This document shows, piece by piece, positions 8,671 to 17,461 of a DNA stretch of 64,000 nucleotides. Made by a program: the position numbers and the translations under genes. Under the pieces are notes generated by a model. The model saw only the letters and a program-made list of their open reading frames with translations. It was not told the DNA's origin and did no database searches. This stretch comes from Acinetobacter amyesii. Lineage in GTDB: Bacteria > Pseudomonadota > Gammaproteobacteria > Pseudomonadales > Moraxellaceae. Location: contig NZ_MVKX01000001.1 of the NCBI RefSeq assembly GCF_002018365.1, forward strand, positions 237,178-301,177. The letters run 5' to 3'. How positions within the stretch are numbered: the stretch's first letter is position 1; the number at the start of each line of letters is the position of its first letter.

Positions 8671-9054
8671 ATGTCGATTCATCCAGACCCAAATATTAAT
8701 CGTTTAAATGTTTTAGGCGAACCCTTGGCAAGCTGTTGTTTTGATCCGATTACCGGATATTTTAGAAATGGCTTTTGCCATACAGCAACAACAGACCTTG
8801 GTCAGCATACGATGTGTGCACAAATGACATCTGAATTTTTAAACTTTTCCCAAAAAGTTGGCAATGACCTAATCACACCCTTACCCGAAGTTGGTTTTCC
8901 AGGACTACAACCTGGTGACTTCTGGTGTATCTGTGTGACTCGCTGGGTGGAAGCGTATCAAGAAGGATTTGCCCCACCTATTAAAATACAAGCGTGTCAC
9001 CAAGCGGCGCTGTCTTATGTGCCGCTTGATGTACTTATGGAATATGCAGTGTAA
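8671..9054 (+). CDS. DUF2237 family protein
   Basis: This is a 127-residue cytoplasmic protein of the DUF2237 family, conserved from bacteria to lower eukaryotes and of unknown function. Family landmarks are NVLGEPLASCCFDP near residue 11, TGYFRNGFC, a GQHTMCAQMT block with conserved Cys, the FPGLQPGDFWCIC segment near 80, and a late AxHxxAL block. The ATG at 8671 puts the conserved NVLG motif close to the N terminus as in relatives; a longer frame from 8602 carries no conserved residues. Its TAA overlaps the next start as TAATG, so it is translationally coupled to the maf gene. Confidence 0.85.
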   Translation: MSIHPDPNINRLNVLGEPLASCCFDPITGYFRNGFCHTATTDLGQHTMCAQMTSEFLNFSQKVGNDLITPLPEVGFPGLQPGDFWCICVTRWVEAYQEGFAPPIKIQACHQAALSYVPLDVLMEYAV

Positions 9055-9647
9055 TGAGTACTCCCAAAATCATTTTGGCTTCGAGCAGCCAAACCCGTAA
9101 AGACCTGATGGACCGTTTACGGATTGATTACCACTCAATCGTACCAGATATAGACGAAACACCTCGCGGTGAAAACCACGCCGATGAGTTAGCGAAGCGA
9201 CTGGCATTTGAAAAAGCTTCAGCGATTGCAAACCAGCACCCAGACGCAATTGTGATTGGTTCTGACCAAGTCGCATGGCGCGAAGGCGCACCGGATATTT
9301 TTATTGGTAAACCGCTTTGCGATGAAAAAGCCGTTAAGCAGCTTCAAGCCAACTCTGACAAAATCGTTTATTTCAGTACTGCACTCAGTGTCCAACAAAA
9401 ATCGACAGGTTTTGAACAAACCCTTGTCGAGCACTATAAAGTGAAGTTTCGCAAACTTAGCTTGCCTGAAATTGAACGTTATGTTCAGGTTGAACAGCCG
9501 CTGCACTGCGCTGGCAGTTTTAAATGTGAAAGTTTAGGGATTAGCTTATTTGAAGAAATGATCGGGCAAGACCAAACCACACTCATGGGTATGCCGATGA
9601 TTAAACTCTGCAATATTTTGCGTGAGCTTAAGATCTTAGTCCCATAA
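9054..9647 (+). CDS. yceF: Maf-type nucleotide pyrophosphatase (YceF subgroup)
   Basis: This 197-residue Maf/HAM1-fold house-cleaning enzyme hydrolyses non-canonical nucleotides. The YceF subgroup prefers m7GTP. Visible are ILASSSQTRKDLM near residue 6, the DIDETPRGE motif near 28, the KA-rich helix, and IGSDQVAW near 67. The SDQV form, and LHCAGSFKCE later, match YceF rather than the dTTP/UTP-specific YhdE, which has TDTVV-like residues. It is coupled to the DUF2237 gene by a one-base overlap. Confidence 0.9.
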   Translation: MSTPKIILASSSQTRKDLMDRLRIDYHSIVPDIDETPRGENHADELAKRLAFEKASAIANQHPDAIVIGSDQVAWREGAPDIFIGKPLCDEKAVKQLQANSDKIVYFSTALSVQQKSTGFEQTLVEHYKVKFRKLSLPEIERYVQVEQPLHCAGSFKCESLGISLFEEMIGQDQTTLMGMPMIKLCNILRELKILVP

Positions 9648-9753
9648 TTTTAAAATCTTTATCCGTTACAGCATAATAAACACATCATTAGCTCTTTATG
9701 GGCTAATGATTAAAAAGTCACTTACTTATTTATTACAACCAAGAACTGAAAAC

Positions 9754-10299
9754 ATGAAAACGTTTAATTTAATTTCATCTAGCCTCATTAGCATTAGCCT
9801 TCTATTTTGTTCGACAAACGGTCATACCAATACAGTGAATCAAACTGTGACCAACTCTCAGCAATACAATAAAAACTTAGTCAATGAGTGGGTTCAATAT
9901 AAATTTATCTATGCAGAATTAGAACAACAAGGCGCTGCAATGCAGGAACAAATCATTCAACAGCTAGGCACTAAAACCAAAACCGGTGGTAGTAACTCGC
10001 CAGAACAACAAATCAATAAACTGGTTGCTCTAGGCAAACAAAAATTTGAAAGCATTCAGCCACAAACAGTTGAAGTTAAAAAACTTCTAAAACTACAAAC
10101 CGAAAATGTTGAAATGATGGCAAAAGTCATGCCGAATCATTTTAAATTAATGTCTGATAAAGAAAATACTAAAATTGACACCAATGCACATTTTGAGCAA
10201 TTCATGAAATTTTCAGCGACAACGGCTGCTGCCAATAGCTATGATTTGGAAGTTGAAAAATTAGTCATGCAATATCTCAAAGACAATCCTTTACAATAG
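9754..10299 (+). CDS. Secreted hypothetical protein
   Basis: I do not recognise this gene. It encodes 181 residues from the ATG at 9754, which opens a clear signal peptide (MKTFNLISSSLISISLLFC, cleavage likely after NGH or nearby). The frame opens earlier, at 9706, but that extension would put 16 residues before the signal sequence. The mature part is mostly helical, Gln- and Lys-rich, with no cysteine or repeat, and probably acts in the periplasm. It stands between yceF and roxA with no close coupling to either. Confidence 0.7.
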   Translation: MKTFNLISSSLISISLLFCSTNGHTNTVNQTVTNSQQYNKNLVNEWVQYKFIYAELEQQGAAMQEQIIQQLGTKTKTGGSNSPEQQINKLVALGKQKFESIQPQTVEVKKLLKLQTENVEMMAKVMPNHFKLMSDKENTKIDTNAHFEQFMKFSATTAAANSYDLEVEKLVMQYLKDNPLQ

Positions 10300-10383
10300 T
10301 CTCAAGTTAATCGCAATAATTTAATGAAATAGAGCCTTGCTAAAAACAGGAATCTCAAGGGACAATATATCCATTGAAATTGT

Positions 10384-11562
10384 ATGTATTTAGCTATGGC
10401 TCATTCTCTTGACATCCTCGGCGGCATCAGCGCTGAACGATTCCTTGCCGAATATTGGCAAAAAAAACCATTATTGGTTCGTAATGCACTCCCTGAAATT
10501 GCCCAAATACTTGAACCGAAAGACGTTCTAGAATTGGCTTTAGAAGACAATGTCACTGCACGTCTCATCAAACAAAAAGATCGTGATCCTAAGCAATGGA
10601 CAGTGAAATCGTCTCCACTACTTAAAGCCGATTTTCAAAAAATGCCGAAACTGTGGACTTTATTGGTTCAAGCTGTCGATCATTATTCTTTTGACCTAGC
10701 CGAGCTATGGAAGCAGTTTTCATTTATTCCGCAATGGCGTCGTGATGACATCATGGTGTCGTATGCACAAAAAGGCGGCTCTGTCGGACAACATTTTGAT
10801 TTTTACGATGTATTCCTTGTTCAAGGCTATGGTCACCGTCGTTGGCAATTGGGTCAGATGTGTGATGCCGATACTTCATTTGTCGAAGGTCAACCGCTTC
10901 GCTTACTGCCAGAAATGGACGTTCATTTTGATGAAGTGCTTGCTCCCGGTGACTTACTTTATGTGCCACCAGGCCTATCACACTATGGCGTAGCTGAAGA
11001 TGAATGTCTGACGTATTCATTTGGCTTCCGCATGCCAAATGTCACTGAAATGATGGATCGTGTGACAGACAAATTCACAGACAATCCTCTACTTAAAAAT
11101 CCATTAACTGACATTTTACGTGATCAAATCAGTGCGATCGGCCAAGTGACTGAAAATGAGCTTGAGTATTTAAAAGAAAAGTTATTTGAACAATTGCAAA
11201 ATTCAACCGTACTTGAAGATGCAATCATGAGCTTAATGTCAGAACCTAAATATCCTGACAATATTCCTGAAGCAGAAGAAATCGGCACTGGTGATTTAGA
11301 GGAAGCTCTAGATCAAGGCTATCAACTCATGTTAGAACCTGCTTCACGCTTACTTTACACAGAGCAAGATGGTGATATTTTGTTTTGGGCAAATGGCGAA
11401 GGCATCTGTATCTCAGACGAATTTGCAGTGCATTTAAAAACCATTGCCGATGGTCAAAGTCTAGCGCTAGACGAATCTTTATATGATGCTGATATCTTAG
11501 AAGATATTGCCATGCTGTTAAATGAATCTGTGCTCATACTGGTCCCGACAGAAGCTGAATAA
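10384..11562 (+). CDS. roxA: Ribosomal protein L16 arginine hydroxylase (JmjC oxygenase)
   Basis: This 392-residue cupin/JmjC 2-oxoglutarate and Fe(II) dependent oxygenase is of the YcfD/RoxA type, which hydroxylates an arginine of ribosomal protein L16. The iron triad is visible: His137 and Asp139 in GQHFDFYDVF, and His200 in PPGLSHYG. An N-terminal WQKKPLLVRNA motif and the WRRDDIMVSYA strand also match YcfD, and the C-terminal winged-helix-like half is retained at the expected length. A start four codons later (10396) is equally possible. It is followed by a terminator. Confidence 0.92.
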   Translation: MYLAMAHSLDILGGISAERFLAEYWQKKPLLVRNALPEIAQILEPKDVLELALEDNVTARLIKQKDRDPKQWTVKSSPLLKADFQKMPKLWTLLVQAVDHYSFDLAELWKQFSFIPQWRRDDIMVSYAQKGGSVGQHFDFYDVFLVQGYGHRRWQLGQMCDADTSFVEGQPLRLLPEMDVHFDEVLAPGDLLYVPPGLSHYGVAEDECLTYSFGFRMPNVTEMMDRVTDKFTDNPLLKNPLTDILRDQISAIGQVTENELEYLKEKLFEQLQNSTVLEDAIMSLMSEPKYPDNIPEAEEIGTGDLEEALDQGYQLMLEPASRLLYTEQDGDILFWANGEGICISDEFAVHLKTIADGQSLALDESLYDADILEDIAMLLNESVLILVPTEAE

Positions 11563-11570
11563 AATCAATA

Positions 11571-11597
11571 AAAAAGGGAGCGTCATGCTCCCTTTTT
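11571..11597. terminator. Bidirectional intrinsic terminator
   Basis: The AAAAAGGGAGC and GCTCCCTTTTT arms close a short loop between convergent roxA and the lipoprotein gene. Confidence 0.9.
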
Positions 11598-11613
11598 ATA
11601 CTGCTGAATAGCA

Positions 11614-12309
11614 TTATTTTCGCTTTCTACGATTTAAAAAATCTTCAACTTGATCGGCTTTTTTCTCCACGATGACGCGATAAACCCATACAATCAATAA
11701 CACCAATCCAATAAACCAAAGATAACGTATTACGCCGTATTGACTACCTTTGCCTTGCCAAATTTGTAATTCAATACTTTGAAACTCCACATTCCTCGAC
11801 TCCAACAAACTCAGTTGACTGGTCATGCTATTTGGATCATTGACAGCATTGACTGAAAAAGGCGCACCATCCATGACAAAAGTAAAATCTTGTCCTGCAT
11901 CTAATGTTTCTAATCGTTCAACCTGATCAACACCTGCATCCATTTGCATGAGGTTACTTGAGGTTTGTTGAATAGCGGCATTGTAGTTATCAATTTGAAA
12001 TTTTACAGATACCTCACCACTGGTCATTGCCCTACCTTTGACCAACAAAACTGCACGATATGGGTTTTGGCTCGATGTCGCCGTGTAATCCACTGCAAAA
12101 TTTTTAGTGTTTATTGCATTTGTATCGCTTTGACTTTCTGTGAGTAATTGCTGAATTTCTTCGGAGCTTAACACTGCTTGTTGGAACAAAATCTGCCCAT
12201 ACTCACCTGGTTTAGGCGCTTGATCCTGTGAACCACAAGCGGCGATAAAAGTGACACAGCAGAACAATGCAATGCCCTTAAGTTTATTTAATATCGAATT
12301 GTTCATCAT
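11614..12309 (-). CDS. Membrane lipoprotein of the two-component operon
   Basis: I do not recognise a family. The 231-residue protein starts with a signal sequence ending in a lipobox (FIAAC, Cys near residue 25). About 160 mostly polar residues follow, then one transmembrane helix (YLWFIGLVLLIVWVYRVIV, near residues 192-212) and a basic C-terminal tail with EKKADQVEDF. A lipid anchor and a C-terminal helix would tether both ends to the inner membrane with a periplasmic loop. It follows the histidine kinase gene by 21 bases in the same direction, so it is probably co-transcribed and may modulate or report to that kinase. Confidence 0.75.
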   Translation of the reverse strand: MMNNSILNKLKGIALFCCVTFIAACGSQDQAPKPGEYGQILFQQAVLSSEEIQQLLTESQSDTNAINTKNFAVDYTATSSQNPYRAVLLVKGRAMTSGEVSVKFQIDNYNAAIQQTSSNLMQMDAGVDQVERLETLDAGQDFTFVMDGAPFSVNAVNDPNSMTSQLSLLESRNVEFQSIELQIWQGKGSQYGVIRYLWFIGLVLLIVWVYRVIVEKKADQVEDFLNRRKRK

Positions 12310-12330
12310 TTTTATTATTTCAACATATTA

Positions 12331-14223
12331 TTATGCAGCTGATTTTAAATTAATTTCTGTATGAATAATCGTACAGCCTTGCTGAGAATGAATTTTGAAA
12401 TTCCCACCTATACGCTCTACACGCATTTTCATACTTCGCATACCAATACTCATGCCATGGTTAGAAACACTCTCAACATCAAAACCGACGCCATCATCTT
12501 CAATAGTTAATAACAATGCGCCATTCTCGAATTGTGACAGCGTCACATTGACATGATTTGCTTGGCTATGTTTCACAATATTGGTCAGGCTTTCTTCAAT
12601 CACTCGTATTAAAGTCAGGCACTGAATTGCTGTTGGTTTGATCGCCCACTGCGAAGGAATGCACCATTTGGCATTCATTTCCACTTCATCCATCAACTGA
12701 CTAAAGCGATGTCGAACTGGTGCGATCCAGAGCAAAGGTGAATCTGGCACCTTACTGTCCAAAGATGATCCACTATCAATAATTTGCCTTAAATCATCCC
12801 GTAATAATTTCAACATCGACAAGAACTGTCTATTTGGAATATTACTTTCACACTGATCAACCAAGATCATCGAGCGCACAATGGATGCGCCCAGACCATC
12901 ATGCAGATCATGCGATAATTTAATCCGTTCCTGCAGGCGTACATTACTCAGTTCAAGCTGATGTTTATCATTCAGGCTACTGCATAACTCATCACTGACT
13001 TTCTGAACTTCAAATGCCAGATCATCATTATATTTTTCAATTTTTTGTATATTACGATTGAGCCTCGCCCCTAAGATCACCACTATAAATAAGGTAATAA
13101 TCGGTGAGGTAAAAGGTGATAATGGTGTAAAACCTTCTTTTGGAAAGAGGACCAAGACCGTGATGTCTGCAATGACAATCACAATAATCGCCGTCATACA
13201 GGATGCGAGTAAAATATAGTCTCTTCTTCTTTCTTTGAAACTAATCCTACAGAGATAGAGGTAGGTGAAAAAAAAGAATGCGCAATACAACAAGAATATA
13301 ATGTTTGAAACATCCGCATTTCGCTCAAACGGCCAGATACACACCACACCAATCAGTGCAGCTGTCAGCATGGTGAATGACAGTTCAATGCGCGGAAATT
13401 TACGCCCAAGAAAGCGCAAGATATAGATACTAAAACACTGAAAGTACAGCATTGCAAATATCAGATTGGCTTTGGTGGAAAATATTGAATCTGGGTACGG
13501 AAAAGTTTCAGTGGTCAATGCATTACTGAGAAATAAAATCCACAACACCGTTGATAGTGCAAACCAGCCAAAACTGGTATCACGACGCCGCATCAACCAA
13601 ATAATGAAGCAAATTAGACCCAAGACCCCAGAAAGAAAAATATTTAACTGTAATATGGTTCGGCGTGTCCACGTGGCTTCTTCAGCCTGCTCTACCGTTG
13701 CCATGACATTGTTAAATTTCACTGGACCCAAGCCAGCATTTAGACTCGAGTAGCCATAAACATAGATCAAGGTTTCATTATGATCATGCTTGATTCCACT
13801 TATCGGTAAAATCCAATAGCGTGCAACATTCCAACTTTTAGAAATCGGTTCTTGAAGATTTTTATTGGTCCACAGCAAGTCGCCATTCAGAAATACTGAA
13901 CCCGTATTAATGATGTAATCAACATATAGTGCGATGGGTTCTGCCAAACGGGCATTATTTTTACAGTACCAAGACCAGTCTAATTTATACCAAGCACCAC
14001 CTTGATAACCCTCCCAGTCTTTATCTTCTTTCCAACGGTCAGGTAATTGCGTGGTTTTCCATCCCGTTCTGGGTAATTCTTGACTGGATGGTGTCTTCAC
14101 CCGTGAAATGCTATTTACAGTTACATTACATTGATCATTTACAGGGAAAACTTGCTCTGCATGACTCAAACTCCCCCATACTAAACAGAGGATAAATAAG
14201 AAAAAATATCCTCCTTTACGCAT
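12331..14223 (-). CDS. Sensor histidine kinase, 7TM with extracytoplasmic carbohydrate-binding-like domain
   Basis: This 630-residue membrane kinase opens with a signal peptide (residues 1-22). A periplasmic jelly-roll-like domain follows (about 25-180, with GGAWYKLDW and GSVFLNGDLLW, as in galactose-binding folds), then about seven transmembrane segments (190-395), a short coiled coil, a HisKA_3 dimerisation domain with the phospho-acceptor in HDLHDGLGAS (His441), and a C-terminal ATPase domain with NIVKHSQ and EDDGVGFD. This is the NarX/DesK-type kinase class that pairs with LuxR-type regulators. Its ATG overlaps the stop of the upstream regulator gene (TAATG). The signal sensed is unknown. 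Confidence 0.9.
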   Translation of the reverse strand: MRKGGYFFLFILCLVWGSLSHAEQVFPVNDQCNVTVNSISRVKTPSSQELPRTGWKTTQLPDRWKEDKDWEGYQGGAWYKLDWSWYCKNNARLAEPIALYVDYIINTGSVFLNGDLLWTNKNLQEPISKSWNVARYWILPISGIKHDHNETLIYVYGYSSLNAGLGPVKFNNVMATVEQAEEATWTRRTILQLNIFLSGVLGLICFIIWLMRRRDTSFGWFALSTVLWILFLSNALTTETFPYPDSIFSTKANLIFAMLYFQCFSIYILRFLGRKFPRIELSFTMLTAALIGVVCIWPFERNADVSNIIFLLYCAFFFFTYLYLCRISFKERRRDYILLASCMTAIIVIVIADITVLVLFPKEGFTPLSPFTSPIITLFIVVILGARLNRNIQKIEKYNDDLAFEVQKVSDELCSSLNDKHQLELSNVRLQERIKLSHDLHDGLGASIVRSMILVDQCESNIPNRQFLSMLKLLRDDLRQIIDSGSSLDSKVPDSPLLWIAPVRHRFSQLMDEVEMNAKWCIPSQWAIKPTAIQCLTLIRVIEESLTNIVKHSQANHVNVTLSQFENGALLLTIEDDGVGFDVESVSNHGMSIGMRSMKMRVERIGGNFKIHSQQGCTIIHTEINLKSAA

Positions 14224-14906
14224 TATAGAATACCCATAGATCTTGCTGTACTCACGGCTTTGGTTCGTTTCGTTACGGCTAATTTTCGATAAATATGTTT
14301 AATATGGCTTTCTACCGTATAGCGTGAAACAAAAAGCTGTTCAGCAATCTCACGGTTACTCAAACCTTGAGCAACCAAACATAAAATTTCTTTTTCACGA
14401 CTGGTCAGCAGGTTCAAGTCTGCTTCATCGGCGACGGTTTGTTCTGGACTTGGCGCTTCAGCTTCGGATATTTGTTTAAGGATTTCTCGTGCAATAAATG
14501 GGTCAATCGGCGCCCCACCACGTAAAATACTCCGAATAGATAAAAGTACTTCAGCATCATCACGTTCTTTTAATACATAGCCCGTTGCACCTGCTTTAAT
14601 TGCGGCAAATAAGCTTTCTTGTGTACTCCATGCAGAGACAACCAAGATCATGGTATTACTTTCGAGGGAACGTATTTTTTCAATAATTTCGATACCACTA
14701 CCATCAGGCAAACCTAAGTCAACTAAGGCTAAGGATATCGGTTGGGTCTCTACGGCTTGAATAGATTCTTTGACATTTTTGGTGAAGATAAGCTCTTCCC
14801 GCTTATAACCCAGCTCCGTCAAAATTTGACGTAAACGTAATTGAATAATTTCCTCATCTTCAACGACGAGCACAGGTACGGGTAGTATGACTTCTTGTGG
14901 TGACAT
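14223..14906 (-). CDS. LuxR/NarL-type response regulator
   Basis: This 227-residue response regulator has a receiver domain (residues 10-130) with acidic residues in VVEDEE, the phosphorylated Asp63 in ALVDLGLPDGSG, the switch Ser/Thr in VVSAW and the conserved Lys in VLKERDD. The C-terminal GerE helix-turn-helix (about 165-225) has LTSREKEILCLVAQGLSNR followed by EIAEQLFVSRYTVESH. It is first in an operon with the histidine kinase and the lipoprotein. The target genes are not known. A dyad 170 bases upstream is a possible operator. Confidence 0.93.
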   Translation of the reverse strand: MSPQEVILPVPVLVVEDEEIIQLRLRQILTELGYKREELIFTKNVKESIQAVETQPISLALVDLGLPDGSGIEIIEKIRSLESNTMILVVSAWSTQESLFAAIKAGATGYVLKERDDAEVLLSIRSILRGGAPIDPFIAREILKQISEAEAPSPEQTVADEADLNLLTSREKEILCLVAQGLSNREIAEQLFVSRYTVESHIKHIYRKLAVTKRTKAVSTARSMGIL

Positions 14907-15076
14907 GATTTACTTCCCCCGAAAAATGAAATGTCTTTTACATTAACGAGTTTAATCCTTTTAGGATATCCCTGTAATTAAGTAAATTTCTTATTTTTAA
15001 CAATTTATTCTAATTCAATTTGCGCAATTATGATGCATTTTTCTTCTAATTTTAGACCCATTTATCATTACAATAT

Positions 15077-15104
15077 GTGTATAGCCATCTGTCTGACTAT
15101 ACAC
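15077..15104. promoter_or_regulatory. 8-bp dyad upstream of the response regulator gene
   Basis: A perfect inverted repeat, GTGTATAG and CTATACAC, is separated by 12 bases. It lies about 170 bases upstream of the response regulator start and just past the stop of the GST-like gene. It has no T tract, so it is more like an operator than a terminator. No binding protein can be named. Confidence 0.4.
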
Positions 15105-15130
15105 TGCACTTAGCTTAAACTTGAGTGAGA

Positions 15131-15910
15131 TTAGCTTAAATATTGCTTTTTCAAATATTGCACAATTTTTTCAGATTCGAAAAGTTCAACACCAGTATTG
15201 GGATCTTTCAAGTATGGCACTTGAATATTGTTCCCCATGATTTTTAACACTTGTTCACGCTTACCACCTTTCAGGGGTACATATTTACCAGGTTTTAAGC
15301 GCATTACTGCTAATCCCTGATCTTGCCAACGCTCCTTAGCCACATTATGAAAAGTATATGCCAGCTCCATTTCAGACAATGCGCTACGTACAATGCGTGT
15401 ATATGGACTCGCTTCAAAGCCCCACAGTTCTAAGAGTTGAGTTGGAGCATCACGATGAATGACTTTACGCTGTACCCACACTCCTTGAGCCCCATTAATT
15501 AAGGTTCCAACATAGGCAACATACGGAATTTTAGGATAACTGGCATATTTCTTAGGCGTTTGGCCTGTTTTGCCATAATGTTTAAATAGATGATGAATTA
15601 TTTGCTGAGATTCGTACAAACGATCCCCAGTATTGTCATCCACCAAGAAAGGAAATTGTTGTTTTCCACCTAATTTCTGCACGTCTAAACGGTACTTTTT
15701 AGCCCCTTTGGGACATGGGTAGACCTCATAATCCAAATTGAGTGTGGTTAGTACTTCTCGTACACGACGACAATAGGGAGACCCTTCAAATTCGTACAGT
15801 TTAAGGGCTTTTTCAGGTTGTTTCGGATAAGGCGTCCCATTTGTACCACGTCCGCCCTCTGCTACGCCTGAGAGCAACGCTTGCGCCACTTTTATTTGAT
15901 GCAATAACAT
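15131..15910 (-). CDS. Protein with two tandem GST N-terminal (thioredoxin-like) domains
   Basis: This 259-residue cytoplasmic protein is built from two copies of the glutathione S-transferase N-terminal domain, with no helical C-terminal domain. Copy 1 (about residues 33-115) has LYEFEGSPYCRRVREVL and ends with YESQQIIHHLF. Copy 2 (about 160-255) has LWGFEASPYTRIVRSAL and ends with FESEKIVQYL. The first copy keeps a cysteine in SPYC, while the second has Thr there. Such proteins may bind glutathione or act in thiol-disulphide exchange; the reaction is unknown. The start at 15910 leaves an unusual leader of 30 residues, and a later start cannot be ruled out. Confidence 0.8.
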   Translation of the reverse strand: MLLHQIKVAQALLSGVAEGGRGTNGTPYPKQPEKALKLYEFEGSPYCRRVREVLTTLNLDYEVYPCPKGAKKYRLDVQKLGGKQQFPFLVDDNTGDRLYESQQIIHHLFKHYGKTGQTPKKYASYPKIPYVAYVGTLINGAQGVWVQRKVIHRDAPTQLLELWGFEASPYTRIVRSALSEMELAYTFHNVAKERWQDQGLAVMRLKPGKYVPLKGGKREQVLKIMGNNIQVPYLKDPNTGVELFESEKIVQYLKKQYLS

Positions 15911-16057
15911 ACATTTCTTCCTTTCTTCTTTTATTTCGTATTTTTATACAACAGCCGAGAGCCCTCAGCTGATGTTTGTATTTTCTTTTTCACATTTATA
16001 TCGTCGTGTATGAGCAAGAATCACACTTTCATTGCGCGACTAAAAACTCAAACACAC

Positions 16058-16570
16058 TTATAGAGCAACCAATTGCTCTTTTGAAACAACGATGCCGTTA
16101 TTATCAGCATAGATAAAATCACCAGACTGAATGTTTACACCACCAAAACTTAATGGAATATCTGTTTCACCCACGCCTTTGCGGTTACTTTTTTGTGGAA
16201 TCGCAGCCAAAGCATGCACACCTAAATCAAGTTCGGCTATCGCATCGACATCACGCACGCAGCCATAAATAATGACGCCATTCCAATGATTATTGACTGC
16301 AGATTCAGCAATCATATCGCCCATCAAGGCACAGCGCATCGACGCACCACCATCCACAACCAATACTTTACCCGTACCATCGGTTGCCAATAATTCTTTA
16401 ACACGTGAGTTATCTTCAAAACATTTGACCGTCACCACCTGGCCGCCAAAACTTTTTCGTGCACCATAACTTTGAAAGAATTTACCATCCAACGACGGGA
16501 TCACCACTTGTATTTCTTTGTCTGGATGATCATCAAGTAAATCACAAGTGACGAATGGAACTGTAGACAC
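16058..16570 (-). CDS. rraA: RraA-like protein (RNase E inhibitor / HMG aldolase family)
   Basis: This 170-residue RraA-fold protein belongs to a family whose members either inhibit RNase E in mRNA decay or are class II 4-hydroxy-4-methyl-2-oxoglutarate aldolases. Visible are the PFVTCDLLDDHPD start, the GKVLVVDGGASMRCALMGDMIAE block near 70-90 and GCVRDVDAI near 103, all family signatures. The gene carries no pathway context to favour the aldolase role. It follows the SDR-like gene by 10 bases, in one operon. Confidence 0.85.
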   Translation of the reverse strand: MSTVPFVTCDLLDDHPDKEIQVVIPSLDGKFFQSYGARKSFGGQVVTVKCFEDNSRVKELLATDGTGKVLVVDGGASMRCALMGDMIAESAVNNHWNGVIIYGCVRDVDAIAELDLGVHALAAIPQKSNRKGVGETDIPLSFGGVNIQSGDFIYADNNGIVVSKEQLVAL

Positions 16571-16580
16571 GGTATTTCCC

Positions 16581-17246
16581 TCATTTAATTGTTAGTATGC
16601 GTAAATTATCATAAATCTCGAACTTTTCAGTCTGAGTTTGTGCCGCCTCGACCATAGTATGAGCCACTTGCTGTGCTGTCACTGGCTTAAATTTAAAACG
16701 GTCAGGTACAAAATGCGAAAAGCGCCTATAAAGTTTCTGTGTCGCATCTTCTAAACCTCGAGATTCATGACGTTCACCAAGCAACAGCGAAGGTTTTAAA
16801 ATAGAAAGTTGATTTAACTTTAAGGTTTTTAAATAATATTCCAATTCACCTTTGACTCGATTATAAAAAAACGCGGAATTGGCTTTTGCGCCCATTGCAC
16901 TGACAATGATCAGATGTGTGTCTGTATATTCTAATAATTCAGCGAAATGTGCATTGATGCTAAAATCGATATGATAAAAATGATCTTTAGACCCTGCTTT
17001 TTTAATCGTCGAGCCTAAACAACTAAAGGCATGACTATAATCTCTCACATCATCCTGAGTCAGGGAAAGAAAGTCGCTGATCACCAATTGTTGAACTTTT
17101 GCCAGTCCATTCAGTTCGTGGTCACGTTGACGTACCACAGCTGTAATATTCTTACATCCTGTATTTTGACTGAGCTGACGAACCAGCTCCCGCCCGACCA
17201 ATCCTGTTGCCCCAATGACAATTGCATTCTCTATACTTTTAGTCAT
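16581..17246 (-). CDS. NAD(P)-binding protein, HTATIP2/YbjT-like
   Basis: This 221-residue atypical short-chain dehydrogenase starts with the Rossmann motif AIVIGATGLVGRELVRQL and has FSCLGSTIKKAGS near residue 75, VSAMGAKANS near 115 and a following Y-x3-K-like YNRVKGELE. These resemble the CC3/TIP30 (HTATIP2) group, whose bacterial members lack a known substrate. It probably shares a transcript with the downstream rraA (10-base gap). The start is divergent from rpsT. Confidence 0.83.
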   Translation of the reverse strand: MTKSIENAIVIGATGLVGRELVRQLSQNTGCKNITAVVRQRDHELNGLAKVQQLVISDFLSLTQDDVRDYSHAFSCLGSTIKKAGSKDHFYHIDFSINAHFAELLEYTDTHLIIVSAMGAKANSAFFYNRVKGELEYYLKTLKLNQLSILKPSLLLGERHESRGLEDATQKLYRRFSHFVPDRFKFKPVTAQQVAHTMVEAAQTQTEKFEIYDNLRILTIK

Positions 17247-17335
17247 TTTTCATACAATCTCAATAACTTTAGACTAATCTAACGTTTTCTTTAAAATTTT
17301 TCTGCATCTAAAATGTTGTCAAAGCATGTCAAGAC

Positions 17336-17461
17336 TTGACTTAAGCGCTTAGTTTAATCACAATATGGCACTTGTTTACGGGCTGGTGATAGTTCTTCTG
17401 ATGTTGGTTTTCAGATGTAATTTCAGCCCGCCCAGACCAATCTATTTCAAGGAGTGCACGA
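17336..17461 (+). promoter_or_regulatory. rpsT promoter and structured leader
   Basis: A TTGACT -35 element at 17336 is followed 17 bases later by a weak CACAAT -10. The transcript leader contains a nested hairpin: outer arms CGGGCTG (17379-17385) and CAGCCCG (17424-17430), inner arms TCTGA (17397-17401) and TCAGA (17411-17415). An AAGGAG ribosome-binding site follows. S20 autoregulates its own translation in E. coli, so this may be its leader target. Confidence 0.5.
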
